The notes beneath the pieces were generated by a model. That model did no database searches. It saw only the letters and a program-made list of their open reading frames with translations, and was not told where the DNA came from. A stretch of DNA of 64,000 bases from Nematostella vectensis (Eukaryota; Cnidaria; Anthozoa; Actiniaria; Edwardsiidae), in the NCBI RefSeq assembly GCF_932526225.1, contig NC_064045.1:248001-312000 (forward strand). Reading direction: 5' to 3'. Both the position numbers and the translations under genes were made by a program. Positions 1-10,363 of the stretch are shown here, in pieces (the first letter of the stretch is position 1; the number at the start of each line of letters is the position of its first letter).

Positions 1-388
1 TGTAACCACCCTATACCCCAGAGTACCCACAGCAAACTAAACAAACCCCTACGAACTAGCACTAACTACCCTATACCCATGAGTACCCACCGCTAATTAA
101 GCTACACCTCTATGACTTAGCACTTACTACCCTATACCCATGAGTACCAGCCCCTAACTAAGCTACACCCCTATGACCTAGCACTCACTACCCTATACCC
201 CTGCCTACCCATCCCTAACTGACCTACACCCCTATGACACTCAATCACATAACTACCCTTTACCCATGTATGACCAAGCGCTTACCAACTTGCACCCCTG
301 TGACCCTGCCGTTTATATCCTGTACCCCTGTGTACCCACCCCCTAATGCCACCGTCCTTACCTTAACACCCTGAAAAAGTCCCTAGTT

Positions 389-463
389 GATCTTACCTGG
401 ATTCGAACCCTGGCCCGTTTGCTTGAGAAGCGAAGCCCGTACCACTGAGCCACAGCGCCACTC
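389..463 (-). tRNA. tRNA-like element L1 (CTC at anticodon position), probably not a working tRNA
   Basis: Read on the minus strand it gives an A box (TGGCTCAGTGG), a D arm GCTC/GGGC with the GTGGTA loop, a 7-base anticodon loop TTCTCAA closed by CGC/GCA-type pairs, and a perfect B box GGTTCGAATCC. The T stem pairs only if the loop is extended to eight bases (CCAGG/CCAGG with one A-A mismatch). The seven bases before TG-GCTC and the seven after the T arm do not form an acceptor stem. A minus-strand T5 Pol III terminator lies at 374-378. The body layout (GCTT-NNN-AAGC, GAGC/GGGC region) recalls a tRNA-Ala-type ancestor, but that is a tentative impression. Confidence 0.55.
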
Positions 464-546
464 TTGTGATATCAAGGAAAAAATACTCTATACCTTATAA
501 GGCTGGGTAAACAAGGCTATAGTGTAGTTACTTCTAGTTTTCAAGA
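464..546. promoter_or_regulatory. Spacer between divergent tRNA-like elements, with CArG-like palindrome
   Basis: This is the symmetry centre of unit 1. It holds the perfect 10-bp palindrome CCTTATAAGG at 493-502, which matches the CC(A/T)6GG CArG consensus and also contains a TATA-like TTATAA. The palindrome lies ~45 bp upstream of R1 and ~30 bp upstream of L1. The same spacer occurs in nearly all units (for example 7361-7370). In the copies at 23.6, 43.1, 49.7, 55.6 and 63.7 kb the palindrome reads CCTTATATGG, which still fits the consensus. A regulatory role is inference. Confidence 0.35.
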
Positions 547-624
547 GAGTGGCGCGATAGCTCAGTGGTACGGGCTTCGCTTCTCAAACAAGAGGGCCGG
601 GGTCCGAATCCAGGTCAGATCAAC
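547..624 (+). tRNA. tRNA-like element R1 (CTC at anticodon position), probably not a working tRNA
   Basis: The A box TAGCTCAGTGG is perfect. The D arm is GCTC/GGGC with loop AGTGGTAC. The anticodon loop TTCTCAA (CTC) sits on a weaker stem than in L because the 3' side reads ACAAG. The B box is GGTCCGAATCC, with one T changed to C. If numbered as a tRNA body of about 551-622, the acceptor ends match at only four of seven positions, with three mismatches together. A T6 Pol III terminator lies at 631-636, giving a possible ~90-nt transcript. Another register of the anticodon arm (CGCTT/AAGAG, loop CTCAAAC) is also possible. Confidence 0.55.
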
Positions 625-919
625 TAGGGATTTTTTCAGGGGTGTAAAGATAAGGACGTTAAGTTGTCGTTTAGATAAGTGAGTTTGTGGGTGAGTTGAC
701 AGGTGTATAGGGTAACAAGAGTTGGTCAAAGGGGTACAGGATTTCAAGGGTTGGTAATAAGGGTCAATGATATCAAGAACTAGGTCATAGGGGTGCAAGT
801 TATGAATGAGTGAGTACACAGGGGTACATGAAATCAATGGCTTGGTCTTGGAGGTGCAGGATTTTAGGGGATGGTTCAAACAGTTACAGGGATTCAAGAG
901 CTAGGTTATATGGGTACAT

Positions 920-2543
920 TATAATAATTAATAATAATAATTAATAGTAATTAATAATAATTATTATTAATAATTATTAATAATAATTATTATTTATTAT
1001 TAATTATTATTTATTCATAATTATTATCGATAATTATTATTAATATATATTATTATTATTAATGTAAAATATAATTATATATAATATATATAATATAATA
1101 TATATAATTATTATTCATATATATTAATTTTTTTTAATTATTATTAATTACTATTATTAATTACTATTAATTATTATTAATTACTTTTATTAATTACTTT
1201 CATTAATTATTATTAATTACAATTATTCATTATTATTAATAATTATTAATAATAATTAATAATAGTAATTATTAATAATAATTAATAATAATAATTTATA
1301 ATAATAATTAATAATAATAATTTATAATAATAATTAATAACAGTAATTAATAATAGTAATTAATAATAATTAATAATAGTAATTGATAATAATTACAAAA
1401 TGTAATTCATAATACTAATTAATAATAATAAATAATAATTAATAGTAATTAATAATAGTAATTAATAATAATTAATAATAATTATTAATATTTAATATTA
1501 ATTAATAGTAATTAATAATAATTAACTATAATTAATAATAATTAATAAAAACTTAATAAAAATTAAGAATAATCAATAATAATCATTAGAAATTAATAAT
1601 AATAATTAATAATAATTATTAATAATAATAACTAATAATAATAATTAATAATAATCAATAATAATAATCAAAAAAAAAATAATTGATATTAATCAATAAC
1701 AATAATAATCAATAATATTAATCAATAATATTAATCAATAATTGAAATTAATAATAATAATTAATTATAATTAATAATAATATTTAATAATAATTAATAA
1801 TGAATAATTAATAATAATTAAAAACAATTAATAATAAATAATTAACAATTTATTATTAATGACAATTAATATTAATATTGATAATAACAATTAATAATAA
1901 TAATTAATAATAATTAATAATAATTAAGAGTAATAGTAATTATTAATAATAAATAAATTATAATAATTAATATTAATTAATAGTAGTTATTAATAATAAT
2001 TAATAATAATAAATAATTAATAATAATAAATATTAAGAATTAATTAAAAAAATTTAAAAATAATTAGTAAATAATAATAATTATAATTAACAATAATCAA
2101 TAATAGGTAATAATTCATAATTAATAATAAATAATAAATAATAATAAATAATAATAAATAATAATTACTAATAATAAATAATAATTAATAATAAATAAAA
2201 AAAAATTGATTAATAAAAATTAATAATTAATAATAATAATTAATAATAAATAACATTCAATAAATAATTGATAATAGTAATAAATAATTGTAATTAATAA
2301 TTATTAATTAATAATGTTTATTATTTATAATAACTAATAATAAATTATTAATAATAATAACTAATAATAATAATTAATAATAATAATTAATTAATAATAA
2401 TAATAATAATTAATAATAATGTTTAATATAATAATAATAATTAATGATAATGATTAATAGTAATCAATAGTAATAACTAATAATATTAATTAATAATAAT
2501 AATTAATAATAATAATTAATAATAATAATTAATAACAATAATT
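920..2543. repeat. Long AT-rich island 1 (TAATAA/TTATTA)
   Basis: This 1.6 kb is almost pure A+T. The + strand reads TAATAA-type repeats to ~970, switches to TTATTA-type between ~985 and ~1240, and then returns to TAATAA. The inverted core contains the palindrome ATTATCGATAAT at 1023-1034 with one of the few CG steps in the island, and an alternating AT tract near 1065-1110. Perfect palindromes lie at the two switches (951-970 and 1229-1256). Four sister islands elsewhere share this layout. Confidence 0.9.
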
Positions 2544-3306
2544 ACCCTATATCCCTGAGTATCCACCCCTAATTGAGCTATGCCCCTACGACCTAGCAAT
2601 AACTACACTTTACCCCTGTGTACCCAACCCTTGCTAAGCTACACCCCTGTGACGTAGCACTAACTACCCTATACCCCTAAATACCCAACCCTAACTAAAT
2701 TACACTCCTATAACTGAGCAATTACCTACCTTATAACCCTGAGTACCCACCCCCAACTAAACTACACCCCTGTCCTAGAACTAACTAGCCTTTACCCCTG
2801 AGTACCCACAACTAGCTAAGCTACACCCCTACGACCTAGCACTAACTAGCCTGTACCCCTGAATACCCAACCCTATTAAACTACACCTCTACTACCTAGC
2901 ACTAACTACCCTATACCCCTGAATACCCACCCCTAACTAAGCTACACCCTTATGACTTGGCTGTAACTACCCTATACCCCTGAGTACCCGTCCCAAACTA
3001 AGCTAAACCCCTATGACCTAGCACTAATTACCCTATACCCATGAGTACCCACCGCTAACTAAGCTACACCCCTATGACTTAGCACTTACTACCCTATACG
3101 CCTGAGTACAAACCCCTAACTAAGGAACACCACTATGACCTAGCACTTACTACCCTATACCCCTGCCTACCCATCCCTAACTGACCTACACCCCTATGAC
3201 ACCTAATCACATAACTACCCTTCACCCATGTATGACCAAGCGCTTACTAACTTGCACTCCTTTGACCCTGCCGTTTATATCCTGTACCCCTGTGCACCCA
3301 CCCCCT

Positions 3307-3510
3307 TAATAATAAATAATTAATAATTAAAAAAAATAATTAATAAATGATAATTAATAATTAATAATAATAACTAATAATAATAATTAATAATAATGGT
3401 TAATAGTAATTAATAATAATAACTAATATTAATTAATAATAATAATTAATAATAAATAATTAATAATACTAAAAATAATAATAATAAGAATACTAATAAT
3501 AATAATAATA
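3307..3510. repeat. Short AT-rich island inside unit 2
   Basis: TAATAA-type sequence begins directly after a conserved pre-L edge ending CACCCCC. The same junction recurs at ~19499, 22297, 45891, 52383 and 58317, so it is an inherited breakpoint. Confidence 0.85.
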
Positions 3511-4323
3511 GCTACCCTATATCCCTGAGTATTAACCCCTAACTAAGCTACACCCCTAAGACCTAGCACTAACTACGCTATACTCCTGAATAGCTACCCC
3601 TAACTAAGGCTCACCCCTACGACCTAGCAATAACTACACTTTACCCCTGAGTACCCAACCATTGCTAACCTACACCCCTGTGACGTAGCACTAACTACAC
3701 TATACGCCTGAATACCCAACCCTAACTAAACTACACCCCTATAACCGGGCACTTACCTACCCTATAACCCTGAGTACCCACTCGTAACTAAACTACACCC
3801 CTATGTCCTTGCACTAACTAACCTATACCCCTGGGTACCCACACTTAGCTTAGCTACACCCCTACGACCTAGCACTAACTAGCCTATACCCTGAATACCC
3901 AACCCTAACTAAACTACACCTCTACTATCTAGCACTAACTACCCTATACCCCTGAATACCCACCCCTAACTAAGCTACACCCTTATGACTTGGCTGTAAC
4001 TACAATATACCCCTGAGTACCCACCCCTAACTAAGCTAAACCCCTACGACCTAGCACTAACTACCCTATACCCATGAGTACCCACCGCTAATTAAGCTAC
4101 ACCTGTATGACTTAGCACTTACTACCCTATACCCATGAGTACCAACCCCTAACTGACCCACACCCCTATGATACCTAATCACATAACTACCCTTTACCCA
4201 TGTATAACCAAGCGCTTGCCAACTTGCACCCCTGTGACCATGCCGTTTATATCCTGTACCCCTGTGCATTCACCCCCTAATGCCACCGTCCTTACCTTAA
4301 CACCCCTGAAAAAGTCCCTAGTT

Positions 4324-4398
4324 GATCTTACCTGGATTCGAACCCTGGCCCGTTTGCTTGAGAAGAGAAGCCCGTACCACTGAGCCATAGCGCCACTC
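4324..4398 (-). tRNA. tRNA-like element L2 (CTC)
   Basis: B box and A box are intact. One base change in the anticodon stem (AGAAGAGAAG on the + strand) weakens pairing. Confidence 0.5.
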
Positions 4399-4481
4399 TC
4401 GAGATATCAAGGAAAAACTACTCTATACCTTATAAGGCCGGGTAAACAAAGCTATACGGTAGTTACTTCTAATTTTCAAGA

Positions 4482-4559
4482 GAGTGGCGCGATAGCTCAG
4501 TGGTACGGGCTTCGCTTCTCAAACAGGAGGGCCGGGGTTCGAATCCAGGTCAGATCAAC
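4482..4559 (+). tRNA. tRNA-like element R2 (CTC), terminator lost
   Basis: A and B boxes are perfect. The downstream T-run is interrupted (GGGATTTATTCAGG), so Pol III termination at the usual site would be weak. It shares the CAAACAGGAGG variant with R4, R21 and R30. Confidence 0.52.
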
Positions 4560-5641
4560 TTGGGATTTATTCAGGGGTGTAAAGATAAGGACGTTAAGTT
4601 GACGTTTAGATAAGTGAGTTTGTGGGTGAGTTGACAGGTGTATAGGGTAACAAGAGTTGGTCAAAGGGGTACAGGATTTCAAGGGTTGATAATAAGGGTC
4701 GATGATATCAAGAACTAGGTCATAGGGGTACAAGTTATAAATGAGTGGGTACACATGGGTAGAGGGTATCAATGGCTTGGTCGTGGAGGTGCAGGGTTTT
4801 AGTGGATGGTTCAACCAGTCACAGGGTTTTAAGAGCTAGGTAATATTTGTACATTATAATAATTAAAAATAATAATTACTAATAATAATAGCTACCCTAT
4901 ATCCCTGAGTAACCACGCCTTACTATGCTACACCTCTACGACCTAGCACTAACTACGCTATACTCCTGAATACCTACCCCTAACTGAGCCTCACCCCTAT
5001 GACCTAGCAATAACTACACTTTACCCCTAAGTACCCAACACTTGCTAAGCTACACCCCTGTGACATAGCACTAACTACCTTATACCACTGAATACCAAAC
5101 CCTAACTAAACTACACCCCTATAACCGAGCACTTACCTACCCTATAACCCTGTGTACCCACCCCTAACTAAACTACACCCCTATGTCCTAGCACTAACTA
5201 GCCTATACCCCTAAGTACATACACCTAGCTAAGCTACACCCCTACGACCTAGGACTAAGTACCCTATACCCCTTAATACCCAACCGTAACTAAGCTACAC
5301 CCTTTTGACTTGGCTTTAACTACCCTATACCCCTGAGTACCCACCCCTAACTAAGCTAAACCCCTACGACCTAGTACTAACTACCCTATACCCATGAGTA
5401 CCCACCGCTAACTAAGTTACACCCTTATGACTTAGCACTTACTACCCTATACCCCTGAGTACCAACCCCTAACAAAGCTACACCCCTTTGACACCTAATC
5501 ACATAACTACCCTTTACCCATGTATGACCAAGCGCTTACCAACTTGCACACCTGTGACCCTGCCGTTTATATCCTTTTCCCCTGTGCACCTACCCCCTAA
5601 TGCCACCGTCCTTATCTTAACACCCCTAAAAGTCTCTAGTT

Positions 5642-5716
5642 TATCTTACCTGGATTCGAACCCTGGCCCGTTTGCTTGAGAAGCGAAACTCGTACCACTG
5701 AGTCATAGCGCAACTC
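5642..5716 (-). pseudogene. Degraded tRNA-like element L3
   Basis: Several substitutions hit the A box (TGACTCAGTGG), the D arm and the 5' end. The B box survives. The minus-strand T-run is shortened to four. Confidence 0.5.
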
Positions 5717-5799
5717 TCGAGATATCAAGGAAAAACTACTCTATACCTTATAAGGCTGGGTAAACGAGGCTATACGGTAGTTACTTCTAGTTTTCAAGA

Positions 5800-5811
5800 G
5801 AGTGGCGCGAT
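5800..5811 (+). pseudogene. R3 remnant: only the 5' 12 bases remain
   Basis: The copy reads GAGTGGCGCGAT and then jumps into the downstream arm (GGGTGTTATGGGTGTTAAG), so the A box, anticodon arm and B box are deleted. Confidence 0.7.
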
Positions 5812-6148
5812 GGGTGTTATGGGTGTTAAGATGAGGACGTTAAGATAAGTGAGTTAGTGGGTGAGTTGACAGGTGTACAGGGTAACAAGAGTTGGTCAAA
5901 CGGGTACTAGACTTCAAGGGATGGTAATAAGGGTCAATAATATCACGAACTAGGTCATAGAAGTGCAAATTATAAATGAGTGGGTACACAGGGGTAGACG
6001 TTATCAATGGCCTGGTCTTGGAGGTGCAGGGTTTTAGGGGACGGTTCAACCAGTCACAGGGTTTCAACAGTTAGGCAATATGGGTACAATAAAATAATTA
6101 ATACTAATAATTAATGCTAATAATTAATAATAATAATTAGTAATAATA

Positions 6149-6541
6149 GCTACCCTATATCCCTGAGTATCCACGCCTAACTAAGCTACACCCCTACGAC
6201 CTAGCACTAACAGACGCCGAGGTCCGTGGTTCGAAGCCAGGTAAGATCAACTTGAGATTTTTTCAGGGCTGTAAAGACAAGGACGTTAAGGGGACGTTAA
6301 GATAAGTGAGTTTGTGGGTGATTTGACATGTGTACAGGGTAACAAGAGTTGGTCAAAGGGGTACTAGGTTTCAAGAAATGGTAATAAGGGTCAATGATAT
6401 CAAGAACAAGGTCATAAGGGTGCAAGTTATGAATGAGTGGGTACACAGGGGTAGAGGGTATCAATGGCTTGGTCTTGGAGGTGCAGGGTTTTAGGGGATG
6501 GTTCAAACAGGCACAGGGTTTCAAGAGCTAGGTAATATGGG
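6149..6541. repeat. Rump unit: short array, orphan T arm and G-rich arm
   Basis: A single ~61-bp C-rich repeat (6149-6210) is fused to the 3' part of an R element (6213-6251) and then a complete G-rich arm (6252-6541). The L element, the spacer and the 5' half of R are missing. Confidence 0.8.
6213..6251 (+). pseudogene. Orphan R fragment with T arm only
   Basis: Only the variable-loop/T-arm region is present, with GGTTCGAAGCC in place of the B box. It is followed by the usual T-run. Confidence 0.6.
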
Positions 6542-7256
6542 TACATAATCATAATTGATAAAAATAGCTACCCTATATCCCTGAGTATCCACGCCTAACT
6601 AAGCTACACCCCTACGACCTAGCACTAACTACGCTATACTCCTGAATACCTACCCCTAACTAAGCTTAACCCCAATGACCTAGCAATAACTACACTTTAC
6701 CCCTGAGTACCCGACCCTTGCTAAGCTACACCCCTGTGACGTAGCACAAACTACCTTATACCCCTGAATACCCAACCCTAACTAAACTACACCTCTACTA
6801 CCTAGCACTAACTACACTATACCCCTGAATACCCACCCCTAACTAAGCTACACCCTTATGACTTGGCTGTAACTACCCTATACCCCTGAGTACCCACCCC
6901 TAACTAAGCTACACCCCTACGACCTAGCACTAGCTACCCTATACCCATGAGTACCCACCGCTAACTAAGTTACACCCTATGACTTAGCACTTACTACCTT
7001 ATACCCCTGAGTACCAACCCCTAAAAAAGATACACCCCTATGAACTAGCACTTACTACCCTATACCCCTGCCTACCCATCCCTAACTGACCTACACCCCT
7101 ATGACACCTAATCACATAACTACCCTTTACCCATATATGACCAAGCGCTTACCAACTTGCACCCCTGTTACCCTGCCGTTTATATCTTGTACCCCTGTGC
7201 ACTCACCCCCTAATGCCATCGTCCTTACCTTAACACCAATGAAAAAGTCTCTAGTT

Positions 7257-7331
7257 TATCTTACCTTAATTCGAACCCTGGCCCGTTTGCTTGAGAAGCG
7301 AAACCCGTACCACTGAGCCATAGCGCCACTC
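7257..7331 (-). tRNA. tRNA-like element L4 (CTC), B box altered
   Basis: The B box ends in TA instead of CC (GGTTCGAATTA), a variant shared only with L7 and L9. This marks those three units as a subfamily. Confidence 0.45.
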
Positions 7332-7414
7332 TCGAGATATCAAGGAAAAACTACTCTATACCTTATAAGGCCGGGTAAACAAAGCTATACGGTAGTTACT
7401 TCTAATTTTCAAGA

Positions 7415-7492
7415 GAGTGGCGCGATAGCTCAGTGGTACGGGCTTCGCTTCTCAAACAGGAGGGCCGGGGTTCGAATCCAGGTCAGATCAAC
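7415..7492 (+). tRNA. tRNA-like element R4 (CTC)
   Basis: A and B boxes are perfect and a T7 run follows at about 7499-7505. It carries the CAAACAGGAGG variant typical of family B inside a family-A unit, which suggests exchange between families. Confidence 0.52.
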
Positions 7493-8822
7493 TTGGGATT
7501 TTTTTAGTGTTGTAAAGACAATAACTTAAGGGGACGTTAAGATAAGTGAGTTTGTGGGTGATTTGACATGTGTACAGGCTAACAAGAGTTGCTCAAAGGG
7601 GTACTAGGTTTCAAGAAATGGTAATAAGGGTCAATGATATCAAGAACTAGGTCATAGGGGTGCAAGTTATGAATGAGTGGGTACCCAGGGGTAGAGGGTA
7701 TCAATGTCCTGGTCTTGAAGGTGCAGGGTTTTAGGGGATGGTTTAACCAGTCACAGGGTTTCAAGAGCTAGGTAATATGAGTACATTATAATAATTAAAA
7801 ATAATAATTAATAATAATAATTAATAATAGTAATAATTAATAAAAATAGCTACCCTATATCACAGAGTATCCATGCCTAACTAAGCTACACCTCTACGAC
7901 CTACTCCTAACTACGCTATACTCCTGAATACCTACCCCTAACAAAGCCTCACACCTATGACCTATCAATAACAACACTTTAATCCTGAGTTACCAACCCT
8001 TGCTAAGCTACACCCCTGTGACGTAGCACTAACTACCTTATACCCCTGAATACCCAACCGAAACTAAACTACACCCCTATGTCCTAGCACTAACTAGCCT
8101 ATACCCCTAAGTACATACACCTAGCTAAGCTACACCCCTGTGACGTAGCACTAACTAGCCTATACCCCTTAAAACCATACCCTAACTAAACTACATCCCT
8201 ATAACCCTGTGTACCCACTCCTAACTAAACTAGACCCCTATGTCCTAGCACAAACTTACCTATACCCCTGAGTACCCACACCTAGCTAAGCTACACCCCT
8301 ACGACCTAGCACTAAATTGCCTATACCCCTGAATACCCAACCCTAACTAAACTACACCTCTACTACCTAGCACTAACTACCCTATACCCCTGAAAACCCA
8401 CCCCTAACTAAGCTACACCCTTATGACTTGGCTGTAACTACCCTATACCCCTGAGTACCCACCACTAACTAGGCTAAACCCCTACGACCCAGCACTTACT
8501 ACCCTATACCCATGAGTACCCACCGCTAACTAAGTTACACCCCTATGACTTAGCACTTGCTACCCTATACCCCTGCCTACCCATCCCTAACAAAGCTGCA
8601 CCCCAATGAACTAGCACTTACTACCCTATACCCCTGCCTACCCATCCCTAACTGACCTACACCCCTATGACACCTAATCACATAACTACCCTTTACCCAT
8701 GTATGACCAAGCGCTTACCAACTTGCACCCCTGTGACCCTGCCGTTCATATCCTGTACCCCTGTACACTCACCCCCTAATTCCATCGTCGTTACCTTAAC
8801 ATTCCTGAAAAAGTCTCTAGTT

Positions 8823-8897
8823 TATCTTACCTGGATTCGAACCCTGGCCCGTTTGCTTGAGATGTGAAGCCCGTACCACTGAGCCATAGCGCCACTC
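8823..8897 (-). tRNA. tRNA-like element L5 (CTC), anticodon stem disturbed
   Basis: Boxes are intact. The 5' strand of the anticodon stem is changed (GAGATGTGAAG on the + strand), which breaks pairing. Confidence 0.47.
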
Positions 8898-8980
8898 TCG
8901 AGATATCAAGGAAAAACTACTCTATACCTTATAAGGCTGGGTAAACAAGGCTATACGGTAGTTACTTCTAGTTTTCAAGA

Positions 8981-9058
8981 GAGTGGCGCGATAGCTCAGT
9001 GGTACGGGCTTCGCTTCTCAAGCAAGAGGACCGGGGTTCGAATCCAGGTAAGATCAAC
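8981..9058 (+). tRNA. tRNA-like element R5 (CTC), best-paired anticodon arm
   Basis: The anticodon arm reads TTCGC-TTCTCAA-GCAAG, pairing at four of five positions. A and B boxes are perfect. Of the right-hand copies this one looks closest to an ordinary tRNA body, yet it still lacks an acceptor stem. Confidence 0.57.
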
Positions 9059-10205
9059 TTGAGATTTTTTAGGGGTGTAAAGACAAGGACGTTAAGTAGA
9101 CGTTAAGATAAGTGAGTTTGTGGGTGATTTGACATGTGTACAGGCTAACAAGAGTTGGTCAAAGGGGTACTAGGTTTCAAGAAATGGTAATAAGGGTCAA
9201 TGATATCAAGAACTAGGTCATAGGGGTGCAACTTATGAATGAGTTGTTACACAGGGGTAGAGGGTATCAATGGCTTGGTATTGGAGGTGCAGGGTTTTAG
9301 GGGATGGTTTAACCAGTCGAAGGGTTTCAAGAGCTAGGTAATATGGGTAGATTATTATAATTAAAAATAATAATTAATAATAATAATTAATAATAATAAT
9401 AATTAATAATAATAGCTACCCTATATCCCTGAGTATCCACGCCTAACTAAGCTACACCCCTACGACCTAGCACTAACTACGGTATACTCTTGAATACCTA
9501 CCCCTAACTGAGTATCACCCCTATGACCTAGCAATAACTACACTTTACCCCTGAGTACCCAACCCTTGCTAAGCTACACCCCTGTGACGTAGCACTAACT
9601 ACCCTACACCCCTTAAATCCATACCCTAACTAAACTACACCCCTATACCCCTGTGTACCCACTCCTAACTAAACTACACCCCTATTACCTAGCACAAACT
9701 AACCTATACCCCTAATTACCCACACCTAGCTAATCTACACCCCTACGACCTAGCACTAACTTGCCTATACCCCTGAATACCCAACCCTAACTAAACTACA
9801 CCTCTACTACCTAGCACTAACTTCCCTATTCCCCTAAATACCCACCCCTAACTAAGCTACACCCTTATCACTTGGCTGTAACTACCCTATACCCCTGAGT
9901 ACCCACCTCTATTTAAGCTGAACCCCTACGACCTAGCACTAACTACTCTTTACCCATGAGTACCCACCGCTAACTAAGTTACACCCCTATGACTTAGCAC
10001 TTACTACCCTATACCCCTGCCTACCAATCCCTAACTGACCTACACCCCTATGACACTCAATCACACAACTACCGTTTACCCATGTATAACCAAGCGCTTA
10101 CCAACTTGCACCCCTGTGACCCTTCCGTTCATATCCTGTACCCCTGTGCACTCACCCCCTAATGCCATCGTTCTTACCTTAACACCCCTGAAAAAGTCTC
10201 TAGTT

Positions 10206-10280
10206 TATCTTACCTGGATTCGAACCCTGGCCCGTTTGCTTGAGAAGCGAAGCCCGTACCACTGAGCCATAGCGCCACTC
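10206..10280 (-). tRNA. tRNA-like element L6 (CTC)
   Basis: A good family-A copy: A box, anticodon arm and B box all match the consensus. Confidence 0.54.
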
Positions 10281-10363
10281 TCGAGATATCAAGGAAAAAC
10301 TACTTTCTACCTTATAAGGCTGGGTAAACAAGGCTATAAGGTAGTTACTTCTAGTTTTCAAGA

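Larger units (their letters stand above)
1..919. repeat. Repeat unit 1 (left end cut by window), family B
   Basis: The C-rich minisatellite runs 1-388, the L element is at 389-463, the spacer at 464-546, the R element at 547-624 and the G-rich inverted arm at 625-919. The minisatellite repeats every ~61 bp as two related halves, each carrying a CTACACCCCTA or CTATACCCCTG core. The last ~140 bp before L (from about 247) is a conserved edge containing ACCAAGCGCTTACCAACTTG that recurs in nearly every unit. No open reading frame here is longer than expected of a repeat, and the translations are low-complexity Thr/Pro/Leu/Cys strings. Confidence 0.9.
2544..4852. repeat. Repeat unit 2, family B, with internal AT island
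   Basis: Two C-rich minisatellite stretches (2544-3306 and 3511-4323) are separated by an AT island at 3307-3510. The G-rich arm is 4560-4852, followed by a short AT tract at 4853-4890. The first stretch breaks off inside the conserved pre-L edge (CACCCCC then TTAATAATAA at ~3306), so it appears to be a unit that lost its L/R centre to an AT insertion or deletion. Confidence 0.88.
4891..6090. repeat. Repeat unit 3, family A, damaged centre
   Basis: The C-rich array is 4891-5641, L is at 5642-5716, only a stub of R remains at 5800-5811, and the G-rich arm is 5812-6090. A short AT tract at 6091-6148 follows. This is the first unit with the family-A outer edge TAGTTTATC. Confidence 0.87.
6567..7780. 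repeat. Repeat unit 4, family A
   Basis: C-rich array 6567-7256, L 7257-7331, R 7415-7492, G-rich arm 7493-7780, then an AT tract at 7781-7848. Confidence 0.9.
7849..9350. repeat. Repeat unit 5, family A
   Basis: C-rich array 7849-8822, L 8823-8897, R 8981-9058, G-rich arm 9059-9350, then an AT tract at 9351-9414. Confidence 0.9.

Noticed and set aside
464-546. Transposon terminal inverted repeats around a mobile element
   Set aside because: The inverted arms enclose only an ~83-bp spacer with no coding capacity, and no target-site duplication is visible at the outer edges, which grade into minisatellite.
547-624. Functional tRNA-Glu(CTC) gene cluster
   Set aside because: Anticodon and T arms are plausible, but the acceptor strands match at only about four of seven positions with three adjacent mismatches, and one base between the D and anticodon stems is missing. 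All copies share these faults.
562-897. Recurring 60-111-codon open frames across the arrays and arms on both strands
   Set aside because: They repeat with the satellite, run straight through the tRNA-like elements, have no recognisable domain and read as Thr/Pro/Leu/Cys-rich repeat translations. Their ends shift with every base change.
920-2543. AT island as a mitochondrial or plastid insertion
   Set aside because: No organellar gene, tRNA or rRNA can be recognised. The sequence is simple TAATAA/TTATTA repeat shared among the islands.
3721-3740. Telomeric repeat (CCCTAA)n
   Set aside because: Single CCCTAA units occur inside the minisatellite (AACCCTAACTAAACTAC), but never as consecutive perfect copies.
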